A stretch of DNA of 64,000 nt, taken from positions 33,351,182-33,415,181 of the forward strand of contig OX344749.2 of NCBI GenBank assembly GCA_947034885.2. Reading direction: 5' to 3'. Below are positions 11,112-20,740 of the stretch, one piece after another. How positions within the stretch are numbered: the first letter of the stretch is position 1; each line of letters begins with the position of its first letter. Below the pieces are notes generated by a model, which had not been told where the DNA came from, made no database searches, and saw nothing but the letters and a program-made list of their open reading frames with translations. Both the position numbers and the translations under genes were made by a program. The stretch comes from Thuidium tamariscinum (taxonomy: Eukaryota; Streptophyta; Bryopsida; Hypnales; Thuidiaceae).

Positions 11112-13713
11112 ATGGCGGGGATGGAGGTGGACGACGGGCACGCGAGGGTGGGCAGCAAGCGCAATTACTCGCGCTCGGGGCATCCCGCGGGCGCGGGGAG
11201 CGGAGGAGGCGGGGGCCGCCCGCAGAGCACGCAGGTGTGTCGGTTTTGGCAGGAGGGCCGGTGCTACAAGGGCGAGGACTGCCAGTGGCTGCACCCCGGG
11301 AGCGCGGGCACGACGGGGCGAGGCAGCTCCGCCGGGAATGGCAAGCGGGCGAACAGCTCGTACGACCATCGCAATGAGCGGGAGGGCGTGCGGGACGCGA
11401 GGGAGCAGATCAACCAGGCGCACGCGTCCGCGGGCGGCTGGGGTTACTCCGGGGGAGGTGGATTCTCGAGCGGGAGCCACCAGCAGAACCAGCAGCAGCA
11501 GGGGCAAGGGCAGGGTCGTCAGCGGAACTCGTCTGCTCGCTGGGGAAGGCGCGGCGGGAGCCGTGGCGGTCAGGGCCCGAGGGACGCTAGGGTTCACGAG
11601 TCGAGGCCGCACGCGCCGAAGCAGAAGCCGTGCACGTACTGGCTGAAGGGCAATTGCAACCGCGGCGAGAGCTGTAACTTTTTGCACGCGCACACGACGG
11701 CCCCGGACGTGGAGATGAAGACGATGCTGGTGGGTCACGAGAAGGCGATCCGTGCGATCGTGCTTCCGGAGGGGCACACGCAGCTGTACACGGGCAGCCA
11801 GGACGAGTCGGTGCGAGTGTGGGACTGCGCGACGGGGCAATGCACCAATGTGGCGGCTATGGGCGGGGACGTGGGCGCTTTGATTTGCGCAGCCGGTTGG
11901 CTGTTCGTGGGCCTTCCGAACGAGGTGAAGGTGAGCGTGGTTCAAAATTTCGTATTTTGTGCCGTTCGGTTCCGGAACGTGACTCTTGGCCGTCGAATTC
12001 GGCGATCGCTGCGGTTCCTTTCCGACGATCGAGTGGCTGGGAAAGCGGAATGCGATTAGGGCAAGAAGTTGGATTGTGTGTGGACGATGGCAATCTTTGT
12101 GGATTTGGATTTGGTCGATTAGGGTTTGGTGCTGGAGTTCGGCAGCTGACGCAGTGACTGGGAGTGGCAGGTATGGCACATGGCGAGGTTGCAGCAGCAA
12201 AGCTTAGGCGGTCCGGTTGGTCAAGTGCACGCGCTTGCCGTGTCGGACGAGGGCTTCCTTTTCGCGGGCACTCAGGTGAGAGGAGATTCTTCTGTGTGGT
12301 GGTCGTCGCGTTTGAATTGAGGAGGGTTTTGAGCGGCTTTGGAGGTCGTGCGATATGGCTTGATGCACTCGGTAGTGGGTAGCGCTCGAGAGGATGGACG
12401 TTTCGCACGTGGTCTGACTTGTGGTGTGCTCGATTGGGGTTTGGGTGTCCAGGATGGTACGATATTGGTGTGGCAGTTCAGCCCCGCGACGAACCAGTTC
12501 GAGCCGTTGGCGTCCATGAGCGGTCACACGGGCCCTGTGGTGACTCTGATGCTGATCGGGAGTCGTCTGTACTCGGGTTCTATGGACAAGACGATACGGG
12601 TGAGTGTTGGATGGTCTGGTTTGCTGGTTAATGGGTTCTGTTTTTGACGGAGGTAGATGTTTTCGTGTTTGCCCGTGGGTTTGGGTGTGGGATGGTAGGT
12701 GTTGAGGCTTCTGTTGGCGTGCTGTGTTGTGTTGAGTTGGGAGCAGATTCTGACGTTTGTGATGTCGACGTTCAGGTGTGGGAGATGGCCAGCGTGCAGT
12801 GCGTGCAGACGCTGGAAGGCCACACGAACGTGGTGATGGATCTTCTTTGCTGGGACTCGTTTCTTCTGTCGTGTTCTTTGGACGGCACCGTGAAGGTCAG
12901 TTTGGGTGTCGTTGTGTTGTTTGGGTCCCCGTATGCATTGGGAATGGCGGTCTTCTGCATGCCGTCCGATGTGTAGTTGTTTGGGTTTCCCATGTGCTGA
13001 CGACGTGTTGTTGGTTTGTGAGCAGATATGGGCTGTGAACGCCGCGGGTCAGCTTGAGCTGACGTTTTCGTATCCCGAGGAGGAGAGTCCAGCGGATTCC
13101 CGCAGCGTGAGTGTTCGCCCCGGTTTGGCTGCTGCGTAGTTCTTGTTGTATGCGTCATGGCTTCTGTTTTGTTTGGGATGGGATTGTTCGTTTCATGTGA
13201 CGCGTGTGCGGACCGTTTTGCGTGTGTGCAGGTGACTTTGGCGGGTGCGTTGAAGATGTGCGGTTGCACGGACAGGGCCGGCAAGCCGGTGCTGCTGGTT
13301 TCGTACAACGACAACACGGTCCGGCTTTACGACCTCCCGACGTACGTGCTTTTGTCCGATGGATCAGTGTGTCTGATATTTTATTTTTTCCCTGCATTGG
13401 ATTGAGGAAGACGTTTTGGGCTCGTGGTTTCGAGTTCTGTTGCTGCGGAGGGCGGCTACGTCCTGAGTGGGCCGTGTGGCGTCGAGGCGTGCATGGGCGT
13501 GTTTGTTGTCGGTTGTTTGGGTGTTTTTTCTGAGTGGCGAGGTTTCGTTCCTTTTCGTGTTGCAGGTTTACGGAACGCGGTCAGCTGTTTTCGAGGGAAG
13601 AGGTGCGTGCCCTGCAAGTGGGCCCCAACTACCTTGTGTTCTCGGGAGACAGCAGCGGCGAGGTGAAGGTGTGGAGCTGGATAGAACCCCCGGCGGAGGC
13701 ATTGGCGGAGTAG
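11112..13713 (+). CDS. ZFWD: CCCH zinc-finger and WD40-repeat protein (ZFWD family)
   Basis: Seven exons give a predicted 509-residue protein: 11112-11930, 12171-12275, 12453-12599, 12776-12895, 13026-13106, 13232-13341 and 13566-13713. All introns are GT-AG, and phases agree (all phase 0 except the last, phase 2). Residues 43-61 form a CCCH finger (C-X7-C-X5-C-X3-H), as do residues 174-192. Between them lies a low-complexity Gly/Ser/Arg/Gln linker. From residue 206 to the end run WD40 repeats with clear signatures (GHEKAIRAI…VRVWD, DGTILVWQF, SMDKTIR, GHTNVVMDLL…DGTVK, NTVRLYDL, SGEVKVWSW). ZFWD proteins are plant-specific; they presumably bind RNA through the fingers and partners through the beta-propeller, but their role is poorly known. 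Exon 1 is far more GC-rich than the surrounding DNA. The start is the first methionine before the finger region; a second Met at codon 4 is possible. Confidence 0.92.
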
Positions 13714-14872
13714 AATGCGTGTTTTTGCAATGGAGAGTTACGTTTGCAAATGCGAGTCGCGGCTTAGCGCGTAGCTGGCGTTTTGGTTCGGGCAAAGACC
13801 GTCGTTGACAAGAATGATCGGCGATGGATCTTGGAATCTCCAGCTGACTCCCCGATTAAAGAGCCCGGAGGTAGATTGGAGCGTTTAGAACGCCGGCGAC
13901 GTGGGATTCCGTCGTCCGAAGGGACATTGAGGACGGTCTGTACAGACTTATGGCTTGGGGTCATGGAGAACGGGGTCTTTTGATGAAGCGGTTCTTCCTT
14001 GGTGCGGTGGCGATTCACATTCGGTTAGAGTAGTTGGTCTCCGCAGACGTGAGACTGTTGCAGGCATGGAGCATGGCTGTCCGTAGCGTTGGTCGAACCC
14101 CGAGAGAATGATCGACGGCCAGGGTGACTGAAATGGGTCATCGTGCGCTGTATGTTTGGTTGCGGGATCTGGCATTATGTAATTTTGCATTGTGAGGGAC
14201 GGAAGTGGATTGCCCAAGATGGGCAGTCCCCTAATTTATTGAGGCCAATGTGGCTTGTGGATGTGCCGCGTTGTTTGCGCACGCCATTTAATTCCGCTGA
14301 GGTATCATTGTCGATATTGGTGCTTGGGTGCTTTGGGTGCTGTGCATTTTGAGTTTTGGGCTGTGTATCCTCAAGTGCTTTGTTTGTTTGAGAAGTGCTT
14401 TTGACGGAATTTGTGTTTGTTATCTGCTTGACTTGCATGTTTGGTCTTCCTGGGATCGACTTTGGATTTTGAAATTTTGTATTGGGAATTTTGGTCTAGA
14501 TTTGAAGTGTTTGAAATGATTTCTGCTGTTTTAAGGAGGTGAGGGGTCTTGTGATCTTTGTCGACTGTTCGACCACCTTGAAATTTTAGGTCTTTTATTC
14601 GTTGGATTGAAATGCTTAATTTATGTATGCCTTTTTTAATATATTGTGGTCCTTGGTGTTCTCCGTTTCTGCCGCCATCATGTTGAAATTGTATCATCCA
14701 AGCATTCCGTGGACTTATTGCAATCCAAACAATTTTTGACAAGATAGGATGAAATTCTTCACTTCCAAGGAGCAACTCTACTTGATTAGATGGCGTGCAA
14801 ATGTTTAGTTGTTGTTCCCCAAAATATGAAGTCCAATAAAGCCTGTTCTTGTTATCATTTCTGAAAACATTC
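13714..14872. other. 3' flank of the ZFWD gene, then AT-rich DNA
   Basis: GC content decays gradually over about 700 bp, which probably includes the 3' UTR. Open frames on either strand here (for example 14371-14880 minus, 169 codons) have no recognisable domain and no start or splice support. I treat them as chance frames. Confidence 0.4.
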
Positions 14873-14982
14873 GAGTGCAAGCATTAGGATGAGTGTAAAA
14901 AAGCTAGACATTGCCTATAAGAATTAAGAGTGCAAGCATTAGGATGAGTGTAAAAAAGCTAGACATTGCCTATAAGAATTAA
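14873..14982 (+). repeat. Exact tandem duplication, 55-bp unit
   Basis: A 55-bp unit beginning GAGTGCAAGCATTAGG and ending AAGAATTAA occurs twice in direct succession without a mismatch. Perfect identity suggests a very recent slippage or repair event. Confidence 0.9.
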
Positions 14983-15289
14983 GACTACGTATTGAACAAG
15001 GATTTGAATGTGGTAGCTTCACAATTACTTCTATTATGTAATTTTATTAGGATACGTTTTTGGATGCATGTTCCCATGTCAATAATGAGTGTTCTTCACT
15101 AATGAAATTGCCTTCATCCATTGGGTAACTTTGACACTCTTCTTCCTTTGTACTTACATTATTACATTCAATTATGATACAAAACTATATATAGATGTGA
15201 TAATAAGGGCATTGACAAATGTAAAACAAACTATAGTCTACTTTGAGTAGTGGGTGTCCAATTAGAGTGAGGCAATTTTGTATTTTAAT

Positions 15290-15823
15290 CACTACACTAA
15301 TGATGATATTTAGTGTCTTGTACACTAAATACGAAGGCATACACTAAAAGCCAATTACCCTATGAAAGTAAGTAACATTAAATGTCAATTCAAACACTAA
15401 ATGTACTCCATAGTAAATCTGAAATCTGAAAAGGCTTACATTTAGTGTTAGAACACATTAATGGGAAGGGAAGAGAAGAGAAAGTGGAGGCGGTGCATTG
15501 AAGTCAGAGTTGTCATATCGGACAATTTTTTACTGCAAAGTTCAAAGCTCTGTAACTTTTGCAAAACAAATCTGAATCGGACATATGATATGTTTTTTGG
15601 CATCTACAATTTTTGTAGATGCCAAAAAACATATCATATGTCCGATTCAGATTTGTTTTGCAAAGGTTACAGGGCTTTGAACTTTGCAGTCGGTCCGATA
15701 TGACAACTCTGATTGAAGTTTAACACAACACTAATTCTCCTACAGTTCAGATTTAGTGTTGCGACTGGTAGGGTGGTAAAAACACTAATTGTAACCCAAC
15801 ACTAAATATCATCATTCGTGTAG
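15290..15823. mobile_element. TIR element with subterminal ACACTAA motif array, 0.53 kb
   Basis: The left end CACTACACTAATGATGATA is matched inverted at the right end (…TATCATCATTCGTGTAG), with one mismatch in the inner 24 bases. Inside each end, the phrase ACACTAAAT/ATTTAGTGT recurs about ten times in both orientations, at 15309-15460 and 15722-15806. This is the layout of transposase-binding subterminal repeats. The middle is occupied by a separate long hairpin (15504-15712). No coding potential. Target duplication is unclear. Confidence 0.65.
15504..15712. repeat. 209-bp near-perfect hairpin nested in a TIR element
   Basis: The arms begin TCAGAGTTGTCATATCGGAC and end with its exact complement. 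The apex is at about 15608 (CTACAATTTTTGTAG). Only scattered mismatches occur, for example TAACTTTTG against CAAAGGTTA and CTCTGTAAC against TTACAGGGC. An RNA from either strand would fold into one long stem, a plausible small-RNA source. Open frames through it are by-products of the palindrome. Confidence 0.75.
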
Positions 15824-16856
15824 CAAGATTGAGCTTCTTATAAAATATCAAGTTTGATATATTTGTGCAAATCAAATTTGCATTGAAACTATGACTTTCA
15901 ATTTGGAAAAAACTTTGAATATTCCTACTTTTATTAGATGTTGGTCTAAGGTGCATGCTTTTGCTACTACCACTAATTGTTGTAAATAAAATAATGTACT
16001 TGTGACTCATTATAATCCATTTCTGAAAAAGTCTCTCTAGCTTACAAATTCTAATAATAATGTATGTATAATATAGTTTCTATTCATGAAAGCCTAGCTT
16101 GATTCAAATTTGGGTACATAGTACACCTACATACATCACTTATGTGTAAATAATTGATTTATTATGTGTAATTTATTATTAATGTGGTGTCTAAAAATAC
16201 ATATAAAGAGAATTTATACTAGTCACCCTTTTCATTTGATACAACCATAACTTTGATAGTTTTAGAATAGGCACAATACTCAAATGTTGATACAAACAAT
16301 TTCAACTAACAACATTTAATCAATTGTGACTTCTTTCTAAAGCTTCATATACAAAATGTACAACCTCTATTTGTAAGAGCATTTAAGGGTGATTTTAGGT
16401 ACACCTATTTTAGGCACTTTGAGAATTTATAGTTTCTACAATACCCACATGGTATTAAAAAAATGGATCAAAAAAATCTAAATTATTCTTTTGACTTCTA
16501 AGATACAAAAAAGAATTAGGCTATTATAAAGTAGGAATAATGTTTAACTGCATATTTGAATGCAATTAGATGTAAAAATTTAGAGCAATATAGAATAAAT
16601 TTCTATATAAAAAATTGGCTAAGCACTGCAAAGAAGACAAAAATGATGCATGGAATTCTACTTAGTAATTTGCTCATTTAATTGCAAGAGAAGATTTGAA
16701 ACTCCTTGCAAACAAGGTACCTGCTCTTGAAATCTCACCAAGTGTAGTTGCAAGAAAAATGGGCTAATTTTGTAATGTTTTGGTAGTTTTCATACTATCC
16801 TAGGGGAGTATTATAACGATTAGGCAGACCATCTAATATTCTAACTAATGATTACA

Positions 16857-16998
16857 CACTACAAAAAACCAAAGGATATAAATGACTTGTTCACAATGAC
16901 TATAAGGACAACAATGACTGCAAAATGATTGTTTTGCAATCATTGTTGTCTTTATAGTTTCTATAGACAAGACATTTATACCCTTGTTTTTTGTAGTG
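16857..16998. mobile_element. Short CACTA-terminated MITE, 142 bp
   Basis: The left end CACTACAAAAAACCAAAGG is matched by a right end close to CCCTTGTTTTTTGTAGTG. The interior folds back (GACTATAAGGACAACAATG against CATTGTTGTCTTTATAG). Flanks read ACA on both sides (16854-16856 and 16999-17001), the 3-bp duplication typical of CACTA elements. Confidence 0.7.
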
Positions 16999-17024
16999 AC
17001 ATCTAGTGACCCTAATCCACTTAA

Positions 17025-17991
17025 CCCCTCCTCGCCGGAAGACCAATTGTGCTTAAAAAACTGCTTACTTTTCAAGTTGCATAAGTTTATATGCGACTAG
17101 GCTATGAAGATCTTTACTGTACAATATTGTAGTGTGCATGTTGTAGATGACGTGGTTATGATATGTAGTCATTTGACCGCATAGATTGTAAGATTATAAT
17201 GTTTTAGTGCTGAAAAAAGACGATGAAAATTTTCTGAGAACACATTTGGAGGTCAAATTTGTTTTCTAAACCTACTCAAATGTAAAAACTTTGAACTATA
17301 AAGTGCTTCAAAATGAACATATAAACACATTGGTGAAAAAAAATTTCATTGAATTGACTCATTGTGTTTTGCAAAATGACTTTGAAATGTCAAAAAAATA
17401 ACAAAAAAGTGTGCAAAAAACACATTTACAATTGAACCTCCTACTAAAATGCCTCTCAGCCACTTGTAACTTCTTGGATTGATATGAAATTTCAGCCACA
17501 AAATTTAGATTATAGTGTGCAAATTTTTCAAAAAAACTTATTAGAAAGTAACACTGTATGAGGAAGAAACAAGCTACCAAAATTCACTGTAATCCAAAAA
17601 TGTTGTGTTTTTGAATTTTGAATTGCTCCCAAGCATTCAAAACAAGTTGGATTGCCTTGAAAATTTGACCACAATAATTAGACTTGTAGAGGAATGTAAC
17701 CCAATAAATTTTATTGAAGAAAAACATTGTATGAAGGAGATACAAGTGTTCAAAGTTGCAACCATCAACTGCAATGGTGAACTCAAATTGAACCTCTGAA
17801 CTTTGATTGGCTCCCAAATCATATGTATATCTTGGATTGATTTGAAAATTTTACCACACAAACTAGACTAGTATGTGCAACTTTTCTGACAATTTTTTTT
17901 GAATTTGGACATTGGATGCAAAAGTTATAATAATTTTAATCAAACTGCCAAGTTGTAAGGGACACTTTTTATCCTCTGCGGCGATGAGGGG
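17025..17991. mobile_element. TTAA-flanked element with CCCC termini (piggyBac-like signature), 0.97 kb
   Basis: TTAA stands directly outside both ends (17021-17024 and 17992-17995). The left terminus CCCCTCCTCGCCGGAAGA matches the inverted right terminus CCCCTCATCGCCGCAGAG at about 14 of 18 positions. TTAA duplication with CCC ends is the hallmark of piggyBac; Kolobok and Sola3 also use TTAA. No transposase is encoded. The interior from about 17430 to 17960 is a degenerate tandem repeat of about 200 bp (phrases TTGGATTGATTTGAAA and AGACTAGTATGTGCAA recur). Confidence 0.6.
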
Positions 17992-18229
17992 TTAATGTAA
18001 CAACCTTGCTTTGAATGCTTCCAATGACTTTCAATCCAAATGAATGACTACCACTAGTCAAATTAATAACCAGATGTACTTCAATTGAATTTGTACCTCT
18101 ACTATCCATATAAGAGAAGAAATAACTATCGGTGTATGACACTTTTGTGGATTGGAAACTTACTAATTGAACCAAGCCAATTGAATAGAAATTGCCTTAT
18201 AGATAACATATGGTGAATTTTATTAAAAT

Positions 18230-18570
18230 GGTGATATTCTATATGCCATTTTTTAGATTGCGCAGTCTGAACTAAAAGCTAACATCTAAGATAGGTATAA
18301 ATTTCAGACATCTAAGACTCGTATAGAATCCAAAAATCTATGACTTATATAGATTTTAGACTACATGGTTTGAATTGAAAGAAAACATTTAGGACATATG
18401 TAGTTTTTCAGACATCTAGGATTTATATACAATTCAAAAGTCTATGACGTATATAGATTTCAGACTTTATAGTTTGAAACATCTTAGACAAGTGTAGATT
18501 TCAGACATCTATGGCATATATAGATTTCAAAAATCTATGATAGGTTTAGATTTCTGAGTTGCAAAAACTA
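18230..18570. repeat. Degenerate array of TAGATTTCAGACATCTA-like phrases
   Basis: Short phrases such as GATTTCAGACATCTA, AAAATCTATGACTTATATAG and their partial complements recur about eight times. The opening TTTTTAGATTGCGCAGTCTG matches the outer element around 44880-46200 (TTTAGACTATGCGGTCTG … CACAGTCTAAAAAATGG), so this is a member of the same family. No coding potential. Confidence 0.5.
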
Positions 18571-19659
18571 TTGTAATTTTAGGAATTTCAAAGAACTTTC
18601 AAAAACTCAGCCTACATTCCTCCAAAAATGCTATAATGAGAAGCATCTAACCCTGCAACCACACAAAAACCATTTCATCTCCATCTTTTTTTTGGCCAAT
18701 GTTATTTTAGCAATAAGTCCACCTCTTCCAAGTATCATTCCTCTTTTTTTTTTTGACAATGCTATTGTAGAAAAAAAAAAATCCAAATTTCAGTATTTTT
18801 TTCTACCCTTCATTCTTTAAATATACTTTTTTTTTCTCATTTTGGTGATGCTATTTTACTTTTAAATTATTTCAAAAATTTAGGTGCAAAGTAATTATAA
18901 TAACCCTTCATTTGAATGCACGTTACCTATAAAGAAAATGGAAGTGACCCCTTGGAGATTGAAAAGTACTTTGTCAAATTTATTTTTGATCAAATACCAT
19001 TGTATTCATAATACACTATATGACTGCAAAGAGCTTTTAGAGTTTTAGGCACTTCTAGGATTAAATTGGTGATACTTATTCCATTACTTTAGAAACTTGA
19101 ACCTAAAATCTATATGTATTATAGATTGTGGCTTGAAAATAGACCTTTGCAAAGATACATGTCACAAATTGTGGCTCATGAAATACATTGAAATTGCCGT
19201 TTCAAATCCTTTAGCATTGAAACTTACTTCCTCGCAAACACTAGAGAGACCTGGATGAGAACTGAATGATTTGCCTGAGTACCGCCCGGCAGTACCGGGG
19301 TGCAGGAGTCCGGGCCGGACCAACTCCAGGTCATGCACAAGAGAATCAGGAACTGGAATTTGAAATATTCTAAAATACGAAAGGTCTACAGCGTATATTC
19401 ATGCTTAGGTAGTAAGCAACCTCGATTCGTCGCAAAGTTAAGCGCAATCTCTTTGCATTCCCATTGATCGATTTCCTAGCTCGTCATCCACAACCTCTTC
19501 TTGATCTCAAGAGTTAAAAACCAGTGAAATCATTTTAAAGAAATTCTAACAGCATGAGGACAGAGCTCCACGGCATACATTCAAGCGAACTCAAGAGATC
19601 ACCAACTTATTCAAAAGCTAGTCGTCACTGTCTTAGGTATTGCGCGCAAAACTAAAGCG
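18571..19659. other. Intergenic DNA; AT-rich, becoming GC-balanced after 19250
   Basis: Nothing recognisable. A short GC-rich phrase lies at 19280-19335 (GTACCGCCCGGCAGTACCGG). The composition shift marks the approach to the TPD1-like gene's downstream side. Confidence 0.4.
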
Positions 19660-19816
19660 CACAGGAAGAACGGGAGGGCGTTACCCCCCGGGGTATTTTT
19701 TGTAGCATGTAACTATACCCCCCCTTTGACTTTCTGTTTTCAGAAAGTCAAAGGGGGGTATAGTTACATGCTACAAAAAATACCCCGGGGGGTAACGCCC
19801 TCCCGTTCTTCCTGTG
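19660..19816. repeat. GC-rich 157-bp hairpin (MITE-like)
   Basis: The arms are 76-77 bp and identical except for one extra C (a run of seven C against six G). They are joined by a TTTT loop at 19737-19740, whose stem closes CTTTCTG/CAGAAAG. Outer arms begin CACAGGAAGAACGGGAGG. No target duplication could be fixed. The near-perfect pairing implies recent origin or functional maintenance. It lies about 440 bp beyond the stop of the TPD1-like gene. Confidence 0.8.
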
Positions 19817-20254
19817 GCGAATTTCACTGTACAATACATGTACAAAGCTGCTGGAGATATTCATCAGTCTATGAAGATCGATGCAGGGCATACCGTACAT
19901 ATGCTTCACATATGCTTCAGAATGAATTAAAAAAAGCTTTGAGCAATGTACTGCTGACCGGCATGCACATCATAGAGAGTTGAAGACGATCAATTCAATC
20001 CAAATCAGTTCTTTATTATATTATATATTGGAGGCTCATGGAGTCATAGTCTGCAAGCACTGCCAATTGGCTAACATAGTGAATCCAAGCTCGCGAGAAT
20101 CTTCTTCAAAAGTTAGCCATTGGCAACTGCTTCCCAGAGCCTATCTATTCTCTGTACAACACATCTGCAAGCAAGCTACTGGAGATCGAGACTACTGATG
20201 ATATCAAGCAGCTCCATGCATGCAGCTAGAGCTGGTCTCCATGCGATCGATCGA

Positions 20255-20740
20255 TCACCAGCATGTCACCTTCGCAGATTTCAGCGACAGTGGCTCCTTC
20301 ATGATCTCACTATACTGAAACGACACCGTCTCCGCATTCCCAATCTTCTTCCCGTCCAGCACAATACAGGTCCCGGCCTTCGCGTCCAGGCGCCGGAACA
20401 CGTGGGGGTTCACCAGAGTGGGCGTGTGAAATGCACCGCACTGCACGATCACTTCGGAAATCAAGCACAGGGGGTTGGTGCACAAGTTCGTAATCTGGAC
20501 TCCCCAGACGGGAATGCCCACGCCGGAGGCCTCGTACTGCAGGATGCTGATGTCTCGAGGCTGGCAGGGGTTAGTCACGACTTCAGGGGCGACGTCGACG
20601 ACGACGGGGGTCGTCGTCTTCCCCAACGCTTCATCCATGGTAGATGATTCGTATTCAACAAAGGTTGGCCGAGCGGACGCAAAGAACGAGAGGGTGGCGA
20701 GAAGCAGGACGACAGTGGCAAGGAGCTTGAGCGACGCCAT
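20255..20740 (-). CDS. TPD1L: TPD1-family secreted cysteine-rich protein
   Basis: A single-exon frame of 161 residues. Residues 1-23 form a signal peptide (KLLATVVLLLATLSFF core, cut after ASA). After a variable linker, the conserved TPD1 domain starts at residue 59 and keeps six cysteines (59, 87, 92, 101, 125, 160). It has the family wording DISILQYEASG-GIPVWGVQI-NLC, VQCGAFHT, NPHVFRRLD, CIVLDGKKI and VSFQYSE. In Arabidopsis TPD1 is the ligand of the EMS1/EXS receptor kinase in anther tapetum specification; relatives occur across land plants, where roles outside anthers are less known. The frame stays open to an upstream Met at 20857, but only the Met at 20740 puts the hydrophobic segment at the N-terminus. 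Confidence 0.9.
   Translation of the reverse strand: MASLKLLATVVLLLATLSFFASARPTFVEYESSTMDEALGKTTTPVVVDVAPEVVTNPCQPRDISILQYEASGVGIPVWGVQITNLCTNPLCLISEVIVQCGAFHTPTLVNPHVFRRLDAKAGTCIVLDGKKIGNAETVSFQYSEIMKEPLSLKSAKVTCW

Noticed and set aside
11103-12200. 365-codon open frame on the minus strand
   Set aside because: It mirrors the GC-rich exon 1 of the ZFWD gene; its protein is a low-complexity Arg/Ala/Pro/Leu string, and the plus strand has clear zinc-finger and WD40 motifs with good splice sites.
15461-15703. 80-codon frame
   Set aside because: It runs straight through the 209-bp palindrome, so its sequence is dictated by the hairpin.
18230-18570. CRISPR-like or satellite array
   Set aside because: The phrases are irregularly spaced, diverged and partly self-complementary in a eukaryotic intergenic region; they fit a decayed transposon.
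19726-19983. 85-codon frame
   Set aside because: It starts inside the hairpin loop at 19737 and has no recognisable domain.
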